64,000 nucleotides of DNA from Bacillus sp. OV166 (GCF_900177675.1 NZ_FXWM01000001.1:4969001-5033000); one strand, 5' to 3'; positions 48,824 through 58,178 are shown, counted from the stretch's first letter. The notes: generated by a model not told the origin, from the letters alone. Made by a program: numbers and translations.

Positions 48824-50206
48824 TTAAAACGTCATCTTTTCTTGCAAAAAGCTAACAAGATCACTTACTGGAATCCGTTTTTGTTCCATTGTATCACGGT
48901 CTCGAACAGTAACCATATTGTCTTCTTTAGAGTCAAAATCATAAGTGATACAAAAAGGTGTACCAATTTCATCATGACGACGATAGCGTTTCCCAATGGA
49001 ACCTGATTCGTCATAATCCACTGAAAAGTGCTTAGCTAAAGCAGCAAATACTTCTCGTGCTTCTTCAGACAGTTTCTTCGATAATGGAAGGACTGCCGCC
49101 TTAAATGGGGCTAGGGCAGGGTGGAAATGCATGACCGTTCTTGATGTACCATCTTCAAGCTGTTCTTCATCATAGGCATCAATTAAGAAGGCTAACGTAA
49201 CCCGATCCGCTCCTAAGGAAGGTTCAATACAGAATGGGACATACTTTTCATTTGTTTCAGGATCAAGATAATGGAAATCTTCACCGGAATACTCCATATG
49301 CTGCTTCAAGTCATAATCTGTTCTTGAAGCGACACCCCAAAGTTCACCCCAGCCAAACGGGAACTTAAATTCAAAATCAGTAGTCGCATTACTATAATGG
49401 GATAATTCATCTTCAGAGTGGTCGCGAAGCCTTAAATTTTCTTTGGTAAGACCTAAAGACATTAACCAGTCTTCAGCAAATTGTTTCCAATAATCAAACC
49501 ATTTTAGTTCTTCACCAGGCTTACAGAAAAATTCAAGTTCCATTTGTTCAAACTCTCTAGTCCTGAATGTAAAATTCCCCGGAGTAATTTCATTTCGGAA
49601 ACTTTTTCCTATTTGAGCAATTCCAAACGGCATTTTCTTTCTCATCGTACGCTGAACATTTTTAAAGTTAACAAAAATACCTTGGGCCGTTTCAGGGCGA
49701 AGGAAAATTTCATTCGTACTTGATTCAGTTACCCCTTGGAAGGTTTTAAACATTAAGTTGAACTGACGGATACCAGTAAAATCATGACTGCCACAGTCCG
49801 GGCATGCGATATTGTGTTCTTTAACCAGTTCTTCCATTTTTTCAAATGGTAAGCCGTCGACAATCATTTCAATGCCTTTTTCATCTAGTGCATTTTCAAT
49901 TAATTTATCCGCGCGATGGCGTGCTTTACAATTTTTACAATCAATCATTGGGTCATTAAAGTTCCCAATATGCCCTGATGCTTCCCAAGTACGAGGATTC
50001 ATCAGAATACTTGCATCTAAGCCTACATTATAAGGCGACTCTTGAACAAACTTTTTCCACCATGCCTGTTTAATATTGTTTTTAAATTCAACGCCTAGCG
50101 GGCCGTAATCCCACGTATTTGCAAGTCCTCCGTAAATCTCTGAACCTGGAAAAATAAATCCTCTGTGCTTTGCATGTGAGACGATTTGTTCCATTGTTAC
50201 ATTCAT
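48824..50206 (-). CDS. glyQS: Glycyl-tRNA synthetase, single-chain (alpha2) type
   Basis: Class II synthetase of the eukaryote/archaeal-like homodimeric form (about 460 aa). The N-terminal AKHRGFIFPGSEIYGGLANTWDYGP is followed by a zinc-like insert CKNC...CPDCGSHDF near 90-145, motif 2 FRNEITPGNFTFRTREFEQMELEFF near 205, motif 3 EPSLGADRV near 330, and an anticodon-binding domain with TIGTPFCIT-like C-terminal sequence. B. subtilis has two-subunit GlyQ/GlyS at this locus. ATG 50206 follows AAAAGGAGC. A glycine T-box leader precedes it. Confidence 0.95.
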   Translation of the reverse strand: MNVTMEQIVSHAKHRGFIFPGSEIYGGLANTWDYGPLGVEFKNNIKQAWWKKFVQESPYNVGLDASILMNPRTWEASGHIGNFNDPMIDCKNCKARHRADKLIENALDEKGIEMIVDGLPFEKMEELVKEHNIACPDCGSHDFTGIRQFNLMFKTFQGVTESSTNEIFLRPETAQGIFVNFKNVQRTMRKKMPFGIAQIGKSFRNEITPGNFTFRTREFEQMELEFFCKPGEELKWFDYWKQFAEDWLMSLGLTKENLRLRDHSEDELSHYSNATTDFEFKFPFGWGELWGVASRTDYDLKQHMEYSGEDFHYLDPETNEKYVPFCIEPSLGADRVTLAFLIDAYDEEQLEDGTSRTVMHFHPALAPFKAAVLPLSKKLSEEAREVFAALAKHFSVDYDESGSIGKRYRRHDEIGTPFCITYDFDSKEDNMVTVRDRDTMEQKRIPVSDLVSFLQEKMTF

Positions 50207-50461
50207 TGAAATTGCTCCTTTTAATAAATTTGATTCAAACAAAAAAACTCTCGTCCCTATGCTTGTTAAGCATAGGGACGAGAGTTACCCGCGGTTCCAC
50301 CCTATTTGCTGCAAAAAACAGCCTCTTTAATCGTGTTAATAAACACAAAGATTGCTCAGGAACGCCTTCCTTAGTGCCCTATACCCTAGCTTCCACCACC
50401 CTAGGTTCGCTTTTATAGAGATGACTAAGTACTTTTTTCCGTCAATGCAAATATTTTATTA
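50207..50461 (-). promoter_or_regulatory. T-box riboswitch leader of glyQS
   Basis: The invariant T-box AGGGTGGAACCGCGG occurs at 50289-50303 on the minus strand. It is followed by a perfect terminator stem (ACTCTCGTCCCTATGCTT and its complement, 50247-50285) and T7. Upstream is a long structured stem I region containing a GGC triplet in GGGCAC that could be the glycine specifier. Uncharged tRNA-Gly would favour the antiterminator and allow glyQS transcription. Confidence 0.93.
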
Positions 50462-50467
50462 ATGAAA

Positions 50468-50496
50468 ATAATAACGAAAACTCCAAACATTGTCAA
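50468..50496 (-). promoter_or_regulatory. SigA promoter of the glyQS T-box transcript
   Basis: TTGACA and TATTAT with a 17-base spacer on the minus strand; the start would be near 50461. Confidence 0.82.
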
Positions 50497-50504
50497 CAGG
50501 GTGC

Positions 50505-51257
50505 TTATAAGAGATTTCTGAATTTATCCATGGAATTAAGAAACTTCTTTGTTTTGAGACGAAGTCCGGAATACTCTTCATAGTAAGAAGTAATAACATT
50601 CTTAAGTTCAGCCTTTGTATCTTCTTTAACAGAAATATTTCCTAACCTAGACAGATCAAAATAATAAAATAGCCTTAATAATTTAATCGTACTCGGCGTT
50701 AATTTGAAATGGTACGGATCTTTATCCAGACAACGATGACAAATAAGCCCACCTTCACGAATGGAAAAAGAAAAATGTCCGTCTGTACTGCCGCAAACGG
50801 AACATTGATTTAAGATTGGGTTTAATCCCAACACATTTAACATTTTCATCTCATAGATATTCATGAGAATATCTGGGTCATAGCCCTCATTCAAATAATT
50901 TAATGTTTGATAGAGCAATTCAAAATGAAAAGGGTTTGGTTTTTTTTCTTCCGTGCATTTATCGGTTAACTCGACAATATAACTAGCATAGGCAGTTAAA
51001 AAAATGTCTTCACCAATCGATCTTAATGATGTAGCAGTTTCACCCTGCTGCATGCTTCCTAAACCAGATCCTCTAGTAATTAGAAAATAACCATGTGTAA
51101 AAAGTTGTGTAATAGAGGAAAGGCGGCTGTTTGGCTTTTTTGCACCACGAGCCATGACTCCAATCTTTCCCCATTCCCTTGTATATATTGTTACTATTTT
51201 ATTTGTTTCACTATAATCTGTTGTTCTAATAACGATGCCTTCACACTTCTGAAGCAT
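50505..51257 (-). CDS. recO: DNA repair protein RecO
   Basis: Recombination mediator that helps load RecA with RecF/RecR. It has an N-terminal OB fold (KCEGIVIRTTDYSETNKIVTIYTREWGKIGVMARGAK) and a helical C-terminal domain with zinc knuckle CSVCGS...CHRC near 165-185. ATG 51257 (MLQKCEGIV) follows GAAGGTGAC. It lies downstream of yqzL and upstream of glyQS, the same order as in B. subtilis. Confidence 0.95.
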   Translation of the reverse strand: MLQKCEGIVIRTTDYSETNKIVTIYTREWGKIGVMARGAKKPNSRLSSITQLFTHGYFLITRGSGLGSMQQGETATSLRSIGEDIFLTAYASYIVELTDKCTEEKKPNPFHFELLYQTLNYLNEGYDPDILMNIYEMKMLNVLGLNPILNQCSVCGSTDGHFSFSIREGGLICHRCLDKDPYHFKLTPSTIKLLRLFYYFDLSRLGNISVKEDTKAELKNVITSYYEEYSGLRLKTKKFLNSMDKFRNLL

Positions 51258-51291
51258 TATTGTCACCTTCTAAAGTAGCACGAAGGCAAAC

Positions 51292-51435
51292 TTATGAAAC
51301 GGGAAAATCGATTTGTGCTAGCTCATCATTCAGATTTCCGGGTATTTCTTGGTTTTCCTTCTCAAGTTCTTTAATGAGAAGATATGTGTCAATATTACCT
51401 GTTTGGAGGAATACTTTCCACGTAAAATCCATCAT
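51292..51435 (-). CDS. yqzL: YqzL family small protein
   Basis: A 47-residue protein, MMDFTWKVFLQTGNIDTYLL followed by an acidic tail ending QIDFPVS. It matches the YqzL family found between era and recO in Bacilli. AAAGGTGGGG lies upstream of two adjacent ATG codons (51435, 51432). It is too short for many ORF callers. Function is unknown; it is probably transcribed with recO, which begins 35 bases downstream. Confidence 0.85.
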   Translation of the reverse strand: MMDFTWKVFLQTGNIDTYLLIKELEKENQEIPGNLNDELAQIDFPVS

Positions 51436-51591
51436 CGAAAACCCCACCTTTCATATTTAGACTAGCTTTCATTCGGTCCCAAACCTTACAATTATCATAG
51501 CCTGCCAGCGCAAAAATCATAAGACGAAATATTTGTTAATGTTGTCCATGCATAATTTGAAATAATCGGTAATATTTTAGTTAGGGTTATT

Positions 51592-51617
51592 AGAAAAGCG
51601 GAAGCGCCTTGGTCGGC
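51592..51617 (+). repeat. Truncated copy of a Bacillaceae intergenic repeat
   Basis: TAGAAAAGCGGAAGCGCCTTGGTC looks like the conserved left end of a GC-rich intergenic repeat that I recall from many Bacillus genomes. Only about 25 bases remain, ten bases downstream of the era stop. It differs from the R1–R4 family. Confidence 0.45.
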
Positions 51618-51626
51618 CATTATTAA

Positions 51627-52550
51627 TCAATATTCATCCTCATTGAAGCCATAATCTCGAAGCTGGGACATCTTATTGCGCCAATCTTTTTGAACTTTTA
51701 CCCATAGCTCTAAATAAACTTTTGACCCTAAAAGATTTTCAATATCAACTCGTGCACGCTTGCCTATTTCTTTTAACATGCTGCCTTGCTTACCAATAAT
51801 AATTCCTTTTTGTGAATCACGTTCGACAATTACGGTTGCCATGACATCAATAATTTCTTTACCCTCTCTCCGCTCCATTTTGTCAAGAACCACAGCTAAA
51901 GAGTGGGGAATTTCCTCTCGTGTTAAGTGGAGAGCTTTTTCCCTTATTAACTCAGTAATTATAAACCGTTCTGGGTGATCTGTGACCTGGTCTGCTGGAT
52001 AGTATTGTGGTCCCTCCGGCAAGAAGGACTTAATCTGTCCTAACAATTGCTCCACATTGTTTCCTTCAAGCGCTGATATTGGGACAATTTCTTTAAATGG
52101 GTATTTTTCTTTATATGATTCAATAATCGGCAATAATTTATCAGGATGGACTTGATCAATTTTATTAATTACAAGAAAGATTGGCGTATTTACTGTTTGA
52201 AATTTTTCAAGAATAAATTCTTCACCACGTCCAAATCCTTCTTCAGCATTTACCATAAATAAAATCAAATCAACTTCTTTTAGCGTATTTACAGCAACCT
52301 TCATCATAAAATCGCCTAATTTGTGCTTGGGTTTATGGATACCTGGTGTATCTATAAAAATCATCTGGGCATCATTTACTGTTAACACACCTTGGATTTT
52401 ATTACGAGTTGTTTGTGCTTTATCACTCATTATGGCAATTTTTTGGCCAATCACGCGATTAAGAAACGTGGATTTACCTACATTCGGCCGGCCAATAATC
52501 GAAATAAATCCTGACTTGTATCCTTTTCTTCCGTTGTCATTATTCAGCAT
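51627..52550 (-). CDS. era: GTPase Era
   Basis: Essential GTPase for 16S rRNA maturation and 30S assembly. G motifs are visible: GRPNVGKST near residue 20, the switch TTRNKIQGV, DTPGIH near 68, NKID near 130 and SALEG near 158. The C-terminal KH domain carries IIGKQGSMLKEIGKRARVDIE near 245. Length is 307 aa. AGGAGGATCTTT precedes the ATG, and that site lies inside a short upstream ORF that looks like a cdd remnant. Confidence 0.97.
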   Translation of the reverse strand: MLNNDNGRKGYKSGFISIIGRPNVGKSTFLNRVIGQKIAIMSDKAQTTRNKIQGVLTVNDAQMIFIDTPGIHKPKHKLGDFMMKVAVNTLKEVDLILFMVNAEEGFGRGEEFILEKFQTVNTPIFLVINKIDQVHPDKLLPIIESYKEKYPFKEIVPISALEGNNVEQLLGQIKSFLPEGPQYYPADQVTDHPERFIITELIREKALHLTREEIPHSLAVVLDKMERREGKEIIDVMATVIVERDSQKGIIIGKQGSMLKEIGKRARVDIENLLGSKVYLELWVKVQKDWRNKMSQLRDYGFNEDEY

Positions 52551-52614
52551 AAAGATCCTCCTGTATGAAGGAACTTGCTTTTTTTGTTTCTTTAATTAGT
52601 TGATCGATGTTCAC
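52540..52614 (-). pseudogene. Short leader ORF, probable cdd (cytidine deaminase) remnant
   Basis: GTG at 52614 has GGAAGGGAAG upstream and opens VNIDQLIKETKKASSFIQ then EDLYAE and a stop. Its first dozen residues resemble the start of cytidine deaminase (MN-x-x-x-LI-x-E-x-x-KA), and in B. subtilis cdd occupies exactly this place before era. The frame contains the era ribosome site and overlaps the era start by eleven bases, so it may now act as a translational coupler. Confidence 0.45.
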
Positions 52615-52726
52615 TAGTGTTCTTCCCTTCCAGCAGGAATCTGCTGTTTCTTTATTTTACCTCAAAATTGATTGAAAATCATTAGGTTGAAGTAAAAAAT
52701 TTATAAAAATTAGAATTTTCTCATAA

Positions 52727-52754
52727 ATCAGCAAGTCTTAATAATTTTGCTGAT
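52727..52754 (-). terminator. Possible terminator downstream of dgkA
   Basis: ATCAGCAA/TTGCTGAT perfect arms with a 12-base loop, in the AT-rich 209-base gap between dgkA and the era leader. No clear T-run follows. Confidence 0.35.
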
Positions 52755-52823
52755 AAGTTATTTTACCTAATCCAGTATCTCATTTCAAATGATGGTAAAT
52801 AAACTCTAATTTAGCTTAATTTT

Positions 52824-53201
52824 TTAAAGCCTTTGTAGATAGGGTAAAAATATTAATAGGCCAATTACAACCGATAGGACGGCATAAACTAACACCGCTC
52901 CTGCTGCCAAATCCTTCGCTTGTTTTGCTAATGGATGATACTCTTTTGTAACTAGATCGACAACTCGTTCGATTGCGGTATTGGCTAATTCTAATGCAAA
53001 CATTCCCGCAATAGCAAAAAGGACGAATATCCATTCAGTCTTTGTAATGGAAAAATAATAAGAGACGAGTAACACAAGAATGGAGCAAAAGAAATGGAAC
53101 CGCATATTTTTCTCAGACTTCAGGGCCACTAAAATCCCGGCAATTGCATTTGAAAATGTACCCAACCATGACTGCTGTGGTCGTTTATCGTTTGAGTCCA
53201 T
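52824..53201 (-). CDS. dgkA: Diacylglycerol/undecaprenol kinase DgkA
   Basis: Small integral membrane kinase with three helices and the family signature ELANTAIERVVDLVTKEYHPLAKQAKDLAAGAV (residues 72-104). The N-terminal FSNAIAGILVALKSEKNMRFH is also diagnostic. In Gram-positives this enzyme phosphorylates undecaprenol for recycling the cell-wall lipid carrier. It overlaps ybeY by 17 bases, and its position matches B. subtilis dgkA. Confidence 0.94.
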   Translation of the reverse strand: MDSNDKRPQQSWLGTFSNAIAGILVALKSEKNMRFHFFCSILVLLVSYYFSITKTEWIFVLFAIAGMFALELANTAIERVVDLVTKEYHPLAKQAKDLAAGAVLVYAVLSVVIGLLIFLPYLQRL

Positions 53202-53655
53202 ACTCGTCTAATATTTCCTTTTGCAATGTGAACATTTCTTTTTCCTCTTCATCGGTCATATGATCATAACCAAGAAGATGAAGGAAACCATGTACAGCTA
53301 GAAAACCAAGCTCACGTATAAAAGAATGTCCATATTCTTCTGCTTGCTCGATTGCTTTTGGTATAGAGATAATAATATCCCCCAAGACACGAGGCATATC
53401 AACCCCTACCAGCTCTACCTCACCTTCCCCAAGCTCTTCCATTGCAAACGAAATAACATCCGTAGGCTTGTCTTTATCACGGTATTCCCTGTTGATCTCC
53501 TGTATTCTATCATTTGAAACAAATGTTACTGAAACTTCGCTATGCTCTTCAACATCCTGTTTTCTAGCCGCAAAGGTAAGGATCCTTTCGATTTCAAGCA
53601 TTTGTTCTTCTGTCAGTTTTTCCGTTTCGTCGATACAATCTATTAGTAATGTCAT
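53185..53655 (-). CDS. ybeY: Endoribonuclease YbeY
   Basis: Zinc-dependent ribonuclease for 16S rRNA 3'-end maturation and ribosome quality control. The catalytic motif HGFLHLLGYDH lies near residue 121-131, and the earlier DKPTDVISFAM block is conserved. Length is 156 aa. The gene overlaps pgpH by four bases upstream and dgkA downstream, giving a coupled pgpH-ybeY-dgkA array. Confidence 0.96.
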   Translation of the reverse strand: MTLLIDCIDETEKLTEEQMLEIERILTFAARKQDVEEHSEVSVTFVSNDRIQEINREYRDKDKPTDVISFAMEELGEGEVELVGVDMPRVLGDIIISIPKAIEQAEEYGHSFIRELGFLAVHGFLHLLGYDHMTDEEEKEMFTLQKEILDEYGLKR

Positions 53656-55823
53656 GCTTGCTTCACCTTCTTTATCATTTCTGGATATTCAATTCTGGAG
53701 TGAAAAATCCCCTTTAAGGTCTCACATAAAGCTTCAGATACGGTTTCAATTTCTCTCATTGTGATATCACATTCATTTAATTGTCCATCTTGGAGACGAT
53801 CAGCAACGATTTTTTTAACCAGTGATTCTATTAATTCAGGCGTAGGCTGGGATAATGAGCGGACTGCCGCCTCGACACTATCTGCAATACCAACCACAGC
53901 AGACTCTTTTGTTTTTGCCTTTGGACCAGGATAGCGATAATCCTCTTCCTTTACTTCAGGTTCACCTTGGGTTGCCTTATGATAAAAGAATTTTAGCAAG
54001 GTTGTCCCGTGATGCTGTTCAGCGATATCGATAATTTCTTTTGGCATATGGTACTTCTTTAATATATTAGAGCCATCTGTTACATGGGCAATAATAATGT
54101 TTGCACTTTTATCTGGCGGCAGACGATCATGAGGATTTTCTAGATGCATCTGATTCTCGATATAAAAATTCGGACGTCGTGTTTTTCCAATATCATGGTA
54201 ATAGCTGCCCACTCTTGCTAAAAGTCCATTTGCACCGATTGCTTCACATGCAGATTCCGCTAGATTAGCAACCATCACACTATGATGATATGTACCTGGT
54301 GCTTCCATTAATATTTTTCTTAATAGTGGATGATTTGGATTGGATAGTTCAATCAGCCTCATCGTCGACAGAATTCCAAAACTCGCCTCAAAAAAAGGCA
54401 GTAATCCAATCGTTAACACAGCAGAACCTATACCTGAAACAAGAGCAGTGGTTAAATAATATCCATACTCCATACCAGAAAATTGTCCATTTGGAAGAAA
54501 CATTAACGCTAAAATAGACAAAATATTTACCATTGCCGCAAACGAACCAGCCTGCAAGATTTTTGAACGCTGGTTTTGGTTACTAAGAAACAAAATTCCT
54601 GCTAAGGCACTGAATAGGATGTAAATCCCCTCTGAAAAATTTAGTGTCCCTGTAATTCCCTCGTTAAATAAAATACTTCCGCATACCGCCATAATAATCG
54701 ACATAAGAATGGCAAGCTTTTCATCAATCAAGATCTTAATTAACATTCCCCCTAAAGCTGCAGGGAAAAGATAGCCAATTCCGGCAAAATTAAAAATTTG
54801 CAGCATGCTGATTATTTTCATTATAAAGATTGAAAGTATGAAAACAATCCCATACAACAACAAGTCTGTCTGTCTCTTTTCTGGAATTGATTTTATTTGG
54901 TAAAAATAAAAATAGATTGAAGACAGAATAATGGTTATCAATACCATTAATCCAATAAAAGGCTTAAAGGATCTCTCATTATCAAGAAGGCCGACTAATT
55001 TTAACTGCCTATAAATATCCTGGTTGATTAATTCTCCTTCTTCAACAATAATTTGCCCCTGAAGAATTTTGGCTGGCTCCACACTTTCTACCGCTTGCTG
55101 TCGCAGCTCTTCTGTTGCATTGGGATCATAAAATTCATTTTGAATAACAGCATACCTGCCGAGTTCAATGACACCATTTCTTAAATTATCATTTAAAGTT
55201 GTATATTTTAATTCTTCCTCCACTCTTTTTTTGGCATTCTCTACTTCATCAGCAGAAATCCGTTGGGCCATAACATTGTTAATCGCAGTAACAGTTAAAT
55301 CCTTCGCGATCGATAATTCATCATTACTAGCTTGGACTAAGGCCGTAAAAACCTGGTCTGAAAGTCCCTTTGCTACATTCGATGTTAATTTTGCCTTTAA
55401 CCTGATCACTTTTTCAGAATCACTAGGTTCCGTTTTTGCTGGTTTTTCTTCTGGGGCCAGTTCTTCAAACTTCTTGATTTCTGCATTTATTTCATCATTC
55501 ACTTCTGTAACCGCTTGAAAAATGGAGCTAATTAAATCGACCCGATTTTGCGTATACTCTTTTTTTAAGGCATACACATCCTGTACTTGGTCAAGAGCAT
55601 CCCTACGCTTATTTTCAGTACTTTTCTTATCCTCCACTGTTCCAGGGGAACGGATGGTTTTTTCTGCTACTGAAAACAAGCTTAAATCCAACTTTTCAGG
55701 TTTTACATTACTATACATCGCTGCAAATAATACGGTACCTAACATGATAAAAAAGAGAACTAGAAAAAAAGTGATATCTAGCAGTTTGCGTATCCGTATG
55801 AAGTATTGCTGTAGTTTACCCAA
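53652..55823 (-). CDS. pgpH: 7TM-HD c-di-AMP phosphodiesterase PgpH
   Basis: Membrane HD-domain hydrolase of c-di-AMP. An N-terminal helix (residues 15-35) is followed by a large extracellular 7TMR-HDED domain (to about 270), seven helices (about 275-475), and a cytoplasmic HD domain. The HD domain shows APGTYHHSVMVANLAE, RVGSYYHDIGKTRRP, IIAHVTDG and AEQHHGT. Length of 723 aa matches B. subtilis YqfF/PgpH. The TTG start has GGAGGG nine bases upstream. It is separated from phoH by a terminator. Confidence 0.95.
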   Translation of the reverse strand: MGKLQQYFIRIRKLLDITFFLVLFFIMLGTVLFAAMYSNVKPEKLDLSLFSVAEKTIRSPGTVEDKKSTENKRRDALDQVQDVYALKKEYTQNRVDLISSIFQAVTEVNDEINAEIKKFEELAPEEKPAKTEPSDSEKVIRLKAKLTSNVAKGLSDQVFTALVQASNDELSIAKDLTVTAINNVMAQRISADEVENAKKRVEEELKYTTLNDNLRNGVIELGRYAVIQNEFYDPNATEELRQQAVESVEPAKILQGQIIVEEGELINQDIYRQLKLVGLLDNERSFKPFIGLMVLITIILSSIYFYFYQIKSIPEKRQTDLLLYGIVFILSIFIMKIISMLQIFNFAGIGYLFPAALGGMLIKILIDEKLAILMSIIMAVCGSILFNEGITGTLNFSEGIYILFSALAGILFLSNQNQRSKILQAGSFAAMVNILSILALMFLPNGQFSGMEYGYYLTTALVSGIGSAVLTIGLLPFFEASFGILSTMRLIELSNPNHPLLRKILMEAPGTYHHSVMVANLAESACEAIGANGLLARVGSYYHDIGKTRRPNFYIENQMHLENPHDRLPPDKSANIIIAHVTDGSNILKKYHMPKEIIDIAEQHHGTTLLKFFYHKATQGEPEVKEEDYRYPGPKAKTKESAVVGIADSVEAAVRSLSQPTPELIESLVKKIVADRLQDGQLNECDITMREIETVSEALCETLKGIFHSRIEYPEMIKKVKQA

Positions 55824-55992
55824 CTAAATCCCTCCAACCACGGCCCATGAAAATGATTTTATATTAAAAAAATCATTTCTCAAAAATTGTCATATTTTCA
55901 CTGTTCCTGCTTTATGTAAAATGATAACAGTTTTTCGAAGAAGTTTCATCTTCTTTAGAAGATGATTAGTTTGAAGTTCACTTTTCCATACA

Positions 55993-56027
55993 AAAAAGAG
56001 GTAAACCACAAATAGTTTACCCCTCTT
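55993..56027 (-). terminator. Terminator of the phoH unit
   Basis: AAGAGGTAAAC pairs with GTTTACCCCTCTT (one bulge). It overlaps the phoH stop and has a T6 run on the minus strand. Confidence 0.75.
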
Positions 56028-56988
56028 GATTCGCTTTGTTCTCGTATGCCTCAATAATTCTGCCAACAAGCGGATGACGAACCACGTCAGTTGTTTCTAA
56101 AAAGACAAAGGAAATGCCCTTTACATTTTTTAAAATTCCTTCGGCTCCAATTAATCCTGATTTTGCACCTTTTGGCAAATCGATCTGTGTTTGATCACCC
56201 GTAATGACCATTTTTGACCCAAAGCCAAGTCTTGTCAAAAACATTTTCATTTGTGCATGGGTTGTGTTTTGGGCCTCATCAAGTATAACAAAAGCATCAT
56301 CTAATGTTCGACCTCTCATATAGGCGAGCGGAGCAATTTCAATGGTTCCTCGTTCAATTAACCTTTGCGTATGTTCAGCCCCAAGCACATCATGGAGAGC
56401 ATCATATAGTGGTCGCAGATATGGGTCTACCTTTTCTTTTAAATCACCTGGAAGAAACCCAAGACTCTCGCCCGCCTCAACAGCAGGCCTTGTTAAAAGT
56501 ATTTTATTCACTTGCCCATTTTTGAGTGCTCCCACGGCCATGACAACAGCAAGATATGTTTTCCCTGTTCCGGCAGGGCCAATCCCAAATACAAGATCTG
56601 TTTTTTTAATTGCTGTTACATATTCTCTTTGTCCAAGCGTCTTGATCCGAATCGTTTTACCTTTAACATTCTTGCCAATTTCTTCTTCATATAAATTCAC
56701 AAAATATTCAAGTGTCCCAGCGTTCGCCATTTGGACCGCGTATAGGACGTCTCTTTGACTAATATTAATTCCCTTTCGAATCACAATCATTAATTTATTT
56801 AGTATTTGTCCGGCCAGATTTACCTTTTCCTCATCACCGGATAAACTGACAGCTTCCCCCCGAGTAATGATTGTAACATCAAGCTCTTGTTCAATAATTT
56901 TTAAATTGGTATCAGAATTCCCTAGCAAACTAATTGCTTCTGCAGGATTTTCAAGTTGTACATTTATGGAAGTTAACTTTTCTGTCAT
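56017..56988 (-). CDS. phoH: PhoH-family ATPase
   Basis: P-loop ATPase with Walker A FGIGPAGTGKTYLAVV near residue 135, Walker B FVILDEAQNTTHAQMK near 237, and TGDQTQIDLP. A KH-like N-terminal region (DVTIITRGEAVSLSGDEEKV) precedes it. PhoH relatives act on RNA; the Bacillus role is not settled. Its ATG overlaps the yqfD stop by four bases, so it is expressed with the sporulation genes yqfC-yqfD. Confidence 0.94.
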   Translation of the reverse strand: MTEKLTSINVQLENPAEAISLLGNSDTNLKIIEQELDVTIITRGEAVSLSGDEEKVNLAGQILNKLMIVIRKGINISQRDVLYAVQMANAGTLEYFVNLYEEEIGKNVKGKTIRIKTLGQREYVTAIKKTDLVFGIGPAGTGKTYLAVVMAVGALKNGQVNKILLTRPAVEAGESLGFLPGDLKEKVDPYLRPLYDALHDVLGAEHTQRLIERGTIEIAPLAYMRGRTLDDAFVILDEAQNTTHAQMKMFLTRLGFGSKMVITGDQTQIDLPKGAKSGLIGAEGILKNVKGISFVFLETTDVVRHPLVGRIIEAYENKANQEG

Positions 56989-58178
56989 TCACTAGTCTCC
57001 TTGGAAATCGGTTGTCCGACTGCAATATTTTCTATTACCTTAAAATGAATATCCAGTATAACTTTACCATTTTTAATTGCTTTGTGTAAAATTTTTTCAT
57101 CTTTTATCATAGCATCTTCATCTAACCGACCTTTTATTTGTTTTTTTGCCAGCTCAATTGCAATTTGTTGGGCCTCTGTATTTGAATAGGTACGCTGAAT
57201 TTCTTCCCGCTCGCGAAGGGTTTTGTTGAGATAAGAAATTGGCAATTCCCACTTTAAGAAATGAATTTTATGAACATTCATTTCGGTTTCATATTTCAAG
57301 AATTCAGGCTTACCAAAGCCCCAAACAGGAAGTTCGAAATCCCCCAGTAAAATAAAATGTTTTTCCTTTTCTTTGCCATTATATACTTTAAAGTTGGTTA
57401 CTAACGGGAGCTCCACATGACTTTTATACCACGTTTCACCCCAAACCTCACCTTTGGCCGCAACCAATTCCGAAGTACCTTCTTGTCCAAATTCACCTGA
57501 AACGAGTAATTGCCCCGGCTCCACATGATCATTAATTTCTACCATTTTTTGGCCATTTTCAATATACATATTTACGATTATCGCTTTCTTTTTTGCGATA
57601 AGGTTCCTCGGTGATAAATGCTCTGGCTTTTTTGGCTCATTTTTCTCGACAACTTGAAGGTGGAAGGTTGTCCCTTTTAATTCCACTCCAACCCATGTTA
57701 GATCCCCAACATTATTAGTCAGTTTCCTTTGAATACCTTCCACATTATCTACAAATAATTGCAACTTTCCAATCTTAACACCCATCTTGTCCAATTCTTT
57801 ACGAATCTGATACTCTGTCGCTGGTTTTGCCCCTTTTATTTCAATCCCCCAAATAACATTGGATAAAACCATTAAGATAAGCAAGAAAATTCCTGCCCCC
57901 GCTAAAAAGCCACTATTTTTAAGCACTCGCTTAATTAAAAAAGGCACTCCGCTCCTTCGCAGGAAGGAAATGGAGCATTCACTTTTCCTTGCATAATGTC
58001 TGATGTTCTTGGCATCTCTAAGTCTCATCTTAAAAGTAATAGTCTCTGTTCCATGACGTTTGACATGCCAAATATGAAGTCCATTCCTGGTAAGTACATT
58101 TAAAAAGCGTTCAATACCCTTTCCTGATACTTTAACAGTAACCCTGCCATATAAAAATTCGACCCACTGGTTATTCAT
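56985..58178 (-). CDS. yqfD: Sporulation protein YqfD
   Basis: A 397-residue membrane-anchored protein. The N-terminal VEFLYGRVTVKVSGKGIERFLN is typical of YqfD, followed by one transmembrane helix near 90-112 and a large external domain. Members are SigE-dependent and needed for normal sporulation. It overlaps yqfC by four bases and phoH by four bases, forming yqfC-yqfD-phoH. Confidence 0.92.
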   Translation of the reverse strand: MNNQWVEFLYGRVTVKVSGKGIERFLNVLTRNGLHIWHVKRHGTETITFKMRLRDAKNIRHYARKSECSISFLRRSGVPFLIKRVLKNSGFLAGAGIFLLILMVLSNVIWGIEIKGAKPATEYQIRKELDKMGVKIGKLQLFVDNVEGIQRKLTNNVGDLTWVGVELKGTTFHLQVVEKNEPKKPEHLSPRNLIAKKKAIIVNMYIENGQKMVEINDHVEPGQLLVSGEFGQEGTSELVAAKGEVWGETWYKSHVELPLVTNFKVYNGKEKEKHFILLGDFELPVWGFGKPEFLKYETEMNVHKIHFLKWELPISYLNKTLREREEIQRTYSNTEAQQIAIELAKKQIKGRLDEDAMIKDEKILHKAIKNGKVILDIHFKVIENIAVGQPISKETSE

